This document shows, piece after piece, positions 7,664-12,684 of a DNA stretch of 12,684 nt. This DNA comes from Entophlyctis helioformis (taxonomy: Eukaryota > Chytridiomycota > Chytridiomycetes > Chytridiales > Chytriomycetaceae). The notes under the pieces are model-generated. The model had not been told where the DNA came from and did no database searches. It was given only the letters and a program-made list of their open reading frames with translations. Positions within the stretch are counted from its first letter, which is position 1; each line of letters opens with the position of its first letter. The DNA is taken from assembly GCA_025526915.1 (NCBI GenBank), contig JAHLKH010000436.1, positions 1-12,684 on the forward strand, written 5' to 3'. A program made the translations under genes and the position numbers.

Positions 7664-7795
7664 TCACGATGCCTGCACGATGCCCTCACGATGCCCACAC
7701 GCTGCCTGCACGATGTCCACACGCTGCCTGCACGATGTCCACACGATGCCCACACGATGCCCATAAGATGTCCATAACATGTCCACATGGTGCAC
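7664..7795. repeat. 11-bp minisatellite, 12 tandem units
   Basis: Twelve consecutive 11-nt units of consensus NCACGATGCCC (variants ACACGCTGCCT, GCACGATGTCC, ATAAGATGTCC). The last units are more diverged. Because 11 is not a multiple of 3, the open frames over it are by-products of the repeat. It lies between the LRR-B flank and the Fanzor relic. Confidence 0.85.
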
Positions 7796-8161
7796 ACGCA
7801 GGCCCCTTCATGGCGCGTCCGAAGCGCCAACGTCTCCGCCCGCACACGCAACAGATCGCGGCCCGGTTCTCATACCATTACCCTTGGTGGAATCGCTGTG
7901 ATTGGTCGATCTAGAGAGCCCTTGCGAAGTGCTGACATTGCGTGATGCGAGCACAGCAACAACGCGCCATGCCAGATCCAGACGCTGCTGCACTTGCCGC
8001 CCAACTGCACACAAGCAACAACGAGACCAACGACGAGCCGTTGTGTGGGCATTTGGCATCGACTTTACAGGCCAAGGTGGCCGGCACGCTGTGTTTGAGA
8101 AGTTTCTCATCAGGCATCTGCGGTTGTCTGGATATGCCTATGTGCGTCTGATGCCACACTG

Positions 8162-8185
8162 TCCATCCATCCATCCATCCATCCA
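8162..8185. repeat. (TCCA)6 microsatellite in the Fanzor intron
   Basis: Six perfect TCCA units, 20 nt after the proposed 5' splice site of the Fanzor relic. Confidence 0.9.
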
Positions 8186-8213
8186 TCTGTGCACCAACTG
8201 ACCACACGATCAT

Positions 8214-8214
<1 letters not shown>

Positions 8215-8286
<72 letters not shown>
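8215..8286. repeat. (CA)36 microsatellite ending at a splice acceptor
   Basis: Thirty-six perfect CA dinucleotides. The final CA followed by G makes the CAG of the 3' splice site of the Fanzor relic's intron. It explains the long His/Thr or Cys/Val frames here on both strands. Confidence 0.97.
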
Positions 8287-8288
<2 letters not shown>

Positions 8289-8545
8289 TCTACCGCTGCA
8301 ACGAGAACCTGACCAGCCAGATGTGCCCGCAGTGCAAGCAGCGGATCCCATACGAGAACCGCACCAACCTGCGACGCTACAAGTGCACAGACTGCAAGAC
8401 CGTCTACCACCGAGACGTGCTTGGAGCCACCAACATCGGGATGGTCGCACAGGGACATCTGTTCCATGGACAACGACCGCTCTACTTGACGAACACACGC
8501 CACCTGACAGCAATCCAGCCACGCAAGAGTACCTTGCAGACATAG

Positions 8546-8923
8546 AGGCAACTCATCATGACATCCAGTGGCGTGCACAACATCACATCATGCTGCTCGC
8601 GACACCGCCTGATCAGCCTGTCGTCCAGCAGCCTCCGTCACCCGATCTGCTTCCCTTCAAGTCGCATGTGGCCTCATGGGATCAGATCATGCTGCCATGT
8701 CTGCCAACAACAACACTTTGAATCGGGGCACCTCCCGATCGACCTAACGGGTCACTTCAATAGAAGGTGAGACCCTTGTTGGATGTGCCTCGCCCGCTTG
8801 TCGTCGCATGCTCGTTGCTGACTCGAACCTTCCATCGTGTGATACGCGGGCTTGCATTCGACGCCTCTTGGGTAACTCCAAAATCCTTGGTAATTGTATC
8901 AATATCGGGCCAAGATCGCCGAG
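8546..8923. other. Intergenic region between the Fanzor relic and GCP4
   Basis: No gene is convincing. A plus-strand frame running from the CA repeat to 8721 has a varied composition downstream of the Fanzor stop but no recognisable motif. The hairpin cluster is at 8722-8769. The last 100 nt are less GC-rich (TAATTGTATCAATATCGG) and should hold the GCP4 promoter and leader. Confidence 0.5.
8722..8769 (+). ncRNA. Three consecutive small hairpins downstream of the Fanzor relic (candidate guide-RNA scaffold remnant)
   Basis: Hairpin 1: ATCGGG (8722-8727) pairs with CCCGAT (8734-8739) across a 6-nt loop. Hairpin 2: GACC (8741-8744) pairs with GGTC (8750-8753) across TAACG. Hairpin 3: CACTTC (8753-8758) pairs with GAAGGTG (8763-8769) with one bulged G and an AATA loop; it shares base 8753 with hairpin 2. 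They lie about 180-220 nt after the Fanzor stop, where TnpB/Fanzor guide RNAs are encoded. Pairing is seen; function is inference. Confidence 0.25.
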
Positions 8924-11820
8924 ATGCTGCACGAGCTGCTGACGGCGCTGGCCGGCCACACTGGCGACGTTTTTGCCGTGCCGCCTACGACACATACGAC
9001 GGCCTCGACACCTACGAAGCCCACGATGGCCCGCCTCCCGTTTGTCCACCCGGCCGAGCGGGCCGTGCTGGAGCGGCTCGCCAGCCTCGGCGCCGCCCAC
9101 AACGACCTGGCGGCGTTTGTCGCCCGCCACTCGTCCGCCCGCCGGCCGCCTCCGCCGTCAACGAGTACAGCGACGACGACTACGACGACGACGACGACGA
9201 CGACGACAACGACAACGACGACAACGGCCACAGCTACAGCGACGGCAGGCGGCCTGTACCTGTCGGCCCTCGCCGCCGGCGTGGCGGCCACGCTGCACTC
9301 GTACCGCCGCCTGCTGTCCGCCCTTGAACGGCGGCTGCTGTCCACAGACGCTTCCGACGCATACGCCGACGACGGCCACAGCACGGGCAAGGGCAGCGAC
9401 ACCCGCGGCGGCAAGACGCCGCTGTCGCTCATCGCCTCGCAGGTGCACTCGTACTACACGCTGTTTGCGCACATCGCCCGCCTGCTGGCCGTCGTCGACC
9501 CGCTTCAACCACAACCACAACCACAACCACAACCACAACGTCCACACGGGCTGCAGATCCTGGACGCGATCCACGCGGCCGCGGGCTGCGGCATCCCCGT
9601 CGTGGCGGCCGAGATGCTGGCCTACCAGACAGCAGCCATGCGCGTGCTGCTGCGGCAGCTGGTGGGCTGGATGCTCTACGGCCAGCTGGCTGATCCGTAC
9701 ACCGAGTTTTTCATTGTCGAGCACCCCGCGCAGTGTCGTCGGCGAGAGGCGGCGCGGGCTAAGCGGGCCAAGCGCGATGGACGGGATGCGGGTGATGGAG
9801 TCGGTGTGACTGGAGCGACAACGACAACGATGACGACGACGACGTGGGCGGAAATGTACATGATTGTCGAGGACCGCGTGCCGCGTGTGCTCGGTCGCGC
9901 GGTGGCCGAAATGGTGCTGTTCAACGGCAAAGCCATGGCGATTGTCTCTGCGCGCAAGCCCGAGCTCGGTGAGTCGGCTGCACGTGCGGGCACAAAGAGA
10001 GTGCTGTCATGATGCTCGTGATGCTTATCATACCGAGTGGACAGTCGAGCCAATCGTCGGGCCGTTTGTCGATCGGCTAGCCAGGCTGGGCACGAGGATG
10101 CAGGACGCGCTGGCGGACCCGTCGGCGGCGCGGCGGATCAACGAGTCGGTCGTGGCAGATCTGGCTGCGTGCTGCGCAGACATGAACCGCGAACTTGCTC
10201 GCGTGCTGTGGGATATCGTCGTGATTGACGAGCATCTGCCTGTGCACCTCATGGTTCGTTTTACTTGTTGTCCCTTGTCCAGTCATGCTCGTCTCCACGC
10301 AAGATGCTGACCACAAGCAACAACGACAGGCGTTCCGCAATGTGATGCTGGCTGGCAAAGGCGACTTTATTCTCGAGCTGATCGAGAGCCTCGACACCGT
10401 CAAGCACCGCTCAGCGACGACGCTGACACCCCGTCTCGTCGTCGGACCTCTCCCTCGCCTTCCACAAGACGTGGGGCAAAGTCGTGTGGCCCGAGTCCCA
10501 GACGCGCTACGCCAAGCCGCGCTTTTCGCTGCGCGCCGTATCGGCCCAGTCGGTCGGCACGGCCACGACATCAGCAGGCAGCACCAGTGGGAGTGGTCGA
10601 CGGCGTGCAGCAGGCGTCCGCCGCAACGTGTACGCAGCAGCCGTAGCAGGCGGCGGAGTGAATGCCGCGCTCGACTACGACCTGGCGTGGCCGCTCGACC
10701 TGTTCCTCACGCCGGGCGACATGGACGCGTACAACCGCCTCTTTTGCTTCCTCGTGGCCCTGCGGCGCGTCCAGCGGCGGCTGCAGCGCCTGTCGCTCGT
10801 CTTTGGCTGCGGCGGCCTCGTGCGTGGCATGGCCGCGTCACGCTCTCGCCACGGCTCGGTCGGCGCTCCTGCTGCTGGCAGTGCTGGCAGTGGTGGCAGT
10901 GCTGGCACGACTGGCACGACTGGCACGACTGGCCGCAGTGCTCGGCAGCAACAGACCGACACGGCCACCAGGCTGCCCACATCCGTCTGGACGCTTCGCT
11001 GCCGCATGCTCTTTTTCATCGACTGTCTGTGGTCGTATGTCCAGGTATGCCCTAGTTCCACACTATACCGCATGCTCGGCACTGACTCTGCCCGCTCACC
11101 GCACGACTGCCCCCGCCCAGATGGATCTCATCGACGTCGAGTTCAAACCGGTTCCTTCAGGGCGTGCGCGGCCGGTCGCAGCATCGCGGTCGCCGGCGCT
11201 GTCGGGCGACACGTGGCCCCCGCTGCCCAGGTCTGGCTCTGGCTCTGGGCTGGCGTCCGACGATCCCGCAACTCCGACCGCCCCGACTGCCCCGTCGCTC
11301 GACGATATCCAGCAAGCCCATCGCGGTGCCTCGACCGTATACTGAGCGGCTGTTTCCTGGAACCACATGGCGATGCGTCTGGCAGTGGTCCCAGCAGTGG
11401 TCCCAGCAGTGTGGGTAACAGCGTGTACGAGGCGATTGATCTGTGCGGACGCGTGTGTGCGGCCGTTGAGCGGTATGCTGGCGATGCGGGCATGGCCATG
11501 TCCGTGTCCATGGCCACGGGTCGCGCCGACCGCCATGCGCGCGATGTCGAGAGTCTGTGCCGCGACGTGGGAGAGTCTGGGCAAGCCAGTTTGAGACGCG
11601 TGCCGCGTTCCTCTTCCAGGTGTTTTCAGGCGTGCAGGGGCCTGCCGGTGGCACTAGTAGTGGCAGTGGTAGTGCGACGGGTGCGGCTGGTGCGACTGCG
11701 GGCAGTGCACACGCCGCGTCAGAGTCCAGGTCGCGAATGGACTCGCCCGCGCAGTTCTCGTCTGCGCTGCTCGGCCAGCTGCTCATCCGGCTAGACTTTA
11801 ATGCTGCAGACCGACAGTAA
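8924..11820 (+). CDS. TUBGCP4: Gamma-tubulin complex component 4 (GCP4) homologue, with apparent frameshifts
   Basis: Exons: 8924-9968, 10045-10253, 10330-11044, 11121-11820. The ATG at 8924 gives MLHELLTALAGHTGDVF, matching the start of animal GCP4, so the in-frame codon at 8894 is not used. Conserved parts follow in order: PFVHPAERAVLERLASLG; GGLYLSALAAGV; LQILDAIHAAAGCGIP; the GRIP1 motif VGWMLYGQLADPYTEFFI; RVLGRAVAEMVLFNGKAM; ELARVLWDIVVIDEHLP; FRNVMLAGKGDFILELIESL; then the GRIP2 part, WPLDLFLTPGDMDAYNRLFC with FLVALRRVQRRLQ, MLFFIDCLWSYVQ and the end LLGQLLIRLDFN. GCP4 belongs to the gamma-tubulin ring complex that nucleates microtubules. The frame breaks near 10429-10432 (an extra C in CCCC), 11326-11330 (one base short) and 11565-11592 (one base short). 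Either the sequence has errors or the gene is decaying. Disordered inserts (Thr run, QP run, Gly/Ser/Thr) are not in animal GCP4. Confidence 0.88.
9159..9243. repeat. (ACG)n repeat encoding a poly-Thr insert in GCP4
   Basis: ACG/ACA triplets coding for about 20 Thr followed by Thr-Ala alternation, within a loop between conserved N-terminal helices. The frame is kept, as expected for slippage under coding constraint. Confidence 0.85.
9506..9538. repeat. (CAACCA)5 repeat encoding Gln-Pro in GCP4
   Basis: Five hexanucleotide units that keep the frame, giving alternating Gln-Pro before the conserved LQILDAIHAA segment. Confidence 0.85.
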
Positions 11821-12535
11821 AGGTGCCAATGAGCGTTTAATGGGCTGGAAGAGTGTACCAGTGATATCAACGGAGCGGGTTCGTGCATGTGAGGAAGGTC
11901 GAGAGTGTGCAGTGCTCGGGCAGTGCAGTGCGGCGTGGATGCAGACAGGTGAGAGAAAGCGATAGAGAGAGCCAGAGCGAGACAAGACAGAGCAGAGGAC
12001 AGCGAGAGCAGACTGAGCGAGAGGACCGACGCGCGACGAGCCAGACTGGCTGCCACTACCACCACCACGAAGTTGCGATGCCGTGCCCATGGCAGACAGG
12101 CGAGGCGAAGCAGGCCGAACGAGCGAGACCGAGATCCAGAGAATGGGCGTCCACATGTGTGCCAGCAGCCATACACGGCCATGCCTAAGGGGGAAAGGAC
12201 AGGCAGGCAACAAGCAAAGACACCACCGCGACTGGGGTTCTGGCCGGAAGGGAGAGGGCGACAAGGGGACAAGGGAACGACGCGTACAAACCTCGTGTTG
12301 GCACACATGTGGATCGGCAAACGACTTACGGTGGCACAGATGCAGATGAGATGGACAATGGTACAGTGGGCAAGTGGTTGGTTGGGCAGTTGGGTGGTCG
12401 TGGACAGTAGGTGGCATGGTAGTGGCAGTAGTCGTCGTCGTCGTCCATGTCTGTGCAGGCCGTGTTCGAGATGGCCGCGCTCAACAGAATCGCCACAAAA
12501 GCCGCCACGTATCCAGGAACAGTGTCTTGGTCGGC
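11791..12535 (-). CDS. Possible spliced gene with two hydrophobic segments, 5' end uncertain
   Basis: On the minus strand a textbook intron lies at 12185-12329: GTAAGT donor and CCTTTCCCCCTTAG acceptor. The exon before it (12330 to about 12535) encodes YVAAFVAILLSAAIS, a plausible membrane segment or signal, then Asp-rich and Cys/Pro-rich sequence. The splice joins in frame (phase 2) to an exon reading VWLLAHMWTPILWISVSLV, a second hydrophobic segment, then Ser/Gly-rich and low-complexity sequence to a stop at 11791. That stop would overlap the end of GCP4 by 30 nt on the opposite strand. No family is recognised. The start is unclear: a stop lies just upstream in this frame, while the neighbouring frame is open to the window end and contains MSRQSASRSE. 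The reading may be wrong in detail. Confidence 0.35.
11836..11841 (-). terminator. Possible ATTAAA polyadenylation signal
   Basis: The minus strand reads ATTAAA between the ends of GCP4 and the minus-strand gene. If used, that gene's stop at 11791 would lie beyond it, so either its true stop is earlier or this signal is not used. Confidence 0.2.
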
Positions 12536-12684
12536 TTGGTCCTTTGCTCACTCTACGCGTCGCCTGGCCTCTGCAGTGTCTTGGCATCGTGGCCGTCTCA
12601 GACCTTGACGCGCTTTGGCGCGACATCGATTCCTGGCTCGAGGATATCTGAGAGCAAGTGTCAGCTGTAAAGTACCACACGAAC
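12536..12684. other. Right-edge region, no assigned gene
   Basis: 149 bp. Both strands have short readable pieces: on the plus strand SDLDALWRDIDSWLEDI ending in TGA at 12651 after a possible acceptor CTCTGCAG; on the minus strand a Ser/Arg-rich open frame. The window ends too soon to choose. Confidence 0.4.

Larger units (their letters stand above)
8010..8545 (+). pseudogene. Fanzor (eukaryotic TnpB-like) RNA-guided nuclease, C-terminal remnant
   Basis: Two exons can be read: about 8010-8141 and 8288-8545, joined by a 146-nt phase-0 intron (TAT|GTGCGT ... ACACAG|ATC). The first holds RRAVVWAFGIDFTGQGGRHA and then FEKFLIRHL, matching the strand and Gly/Arg loop preceding RuvC-II in Fanzor/TnpB proteins. 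The second begins CNENLTSQMCPQC, with the RuvC-II Glu (codon 8303) in the usual E-x-x-TS context and the first zinc-ribbon CxxC. It continues RRYKCTDC (second CxxC) and YHRDVLGATNIG, with the RuvC-III Asp (8414). The stop is TAG at 8543-8545. These nucleases cut DNA guided by an RNA from the element's 3' end. The wedge/recognition parts and the RuvC-I Asp are not found upstream; a minisatellite and stop-containing frames lie there instead. So it is most likely a 5'-truncated relic, though unrecognised upstream exons cannot be excluded. Confidence 0.75.

Noticed and set aside
7664..7795. The minisatellite as a CRISPR-like array
   Set aside because: Units are contiguous 11-mers with no spacers, in a eukaryotic context.
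8212..8721. Plus-strand open frame from the CA repeat to 8721 as a separate protein
   Set aside because: Its start is the CA repeat and it runs out of frame through the clearly recognisable zinc-ribbon exon. Only the part after 8545 could be coding and it has no motif.
7904..8744. Perfect 8-bp inverted repeat GGTCGATC / GATCGACC on both sides of the Fanzor relic
   Set aside because: Too short and not extended by flanking similarity. The right copy is largely part of the hairpins at 8722-8753.
7872..8899. Imperfect inverted repeat ATACCATTACC (7872-7882) / GGTAATTGTAT (8889-8899) flanking the Fanzor relic, as possible terminal inverted repeats
   Set aside because: Ten of eleven matches over such a short length is expected by chance in this window. 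No target-site duplication is evident, and the right copy abuts the GCP4 leader.
12577..12651. Plus-strand terminal exon reading SDLDALWRDIDSWLEDI
   Set aside because: It has a good acceptor-like CTCTGCAG but no convincing upstream exon, and it conflicts with the minus-strand gene model. Left unassigned.
11157..12680. 507-codon minus-strand open frame antisense to GCP4
   Set aside because: It is antisense to the conserved last GCP4 exon and made of Ser/Arg/His-rich low-complexity sequence, a product of GC-rich codon bias.

Overview
The window reads as nuclear DNA of a GC-rich unicellular eukaryote. Genes are split by spliceosomal introns (GT...AG, often GTGAGT or GTAAGT), AATAAA/TATA-like elements flank some of them, and a gamma-tubulin complex subunit and a noncanonical poly(A) polymerase are encoded. 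Leucine-rich-repeat (LRR) proteins and a Fanzor-type gene relic would fit a zoosporic (chytrid-like) fungus or another protist, but I cannot name the organism. I see no rRNA, tRNA or CRISPR array.

Layout, left to right. 1-1238 (-): 5' end of a polytopic membrane protein whose N-terminus looks like the TMD0 of an ABCC-type transporter; it runs off the left edge. 1548-2876 (-): three-exon LRR protein with a hydrophobic C-terminal tail (LRR-A). 2877-3672: shared upstream region between LRR-A and the divergent next gene. 3673-5217 (+): intronless TRF4/Cid1-like nucleotidyltransferase with a degenerate catalytic triad. 5396-6989 (-): LRR-B, a paralogue of LRR-A with the same exon structure and a duplicated 5' flank (up to about 7620). 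7664-7795: a 12-copy, 11-bp minisatellite. 8010-8545 (+): C-terminal remnant of a Fanzor (eukaryotic TnpB-like) nuclease, interrupted by an intron ending in a (CA)36 tract, with a run of small hairpins downstream (8722-8769). 8924-11820 (+): four-exon GCP4 (TUBGCP4) gene with three apparent frameshifts. 11791-about 12535 (-): weakly supported spliced gene with two hydrophobic segments.

These genes do not form a pathway. The window is a mixture of housekeeping genes (GCP4, possibly the transporter), a locally duplicated surface-type LRR family and a decayed RNA-guided nuclease gene. The most notable items are the Fanzor relic with its downstream hairpins, the poly(A) polymerase-like protein lacking catalytic aspartates, the LRR pair with a C-terminal hydrophobic tail but no N-terminal signal peptide, and the clustering of frameshifts in two genes while three others are perfectly open. 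That last pattern must be settled between sequencing error and pseudogenisation.
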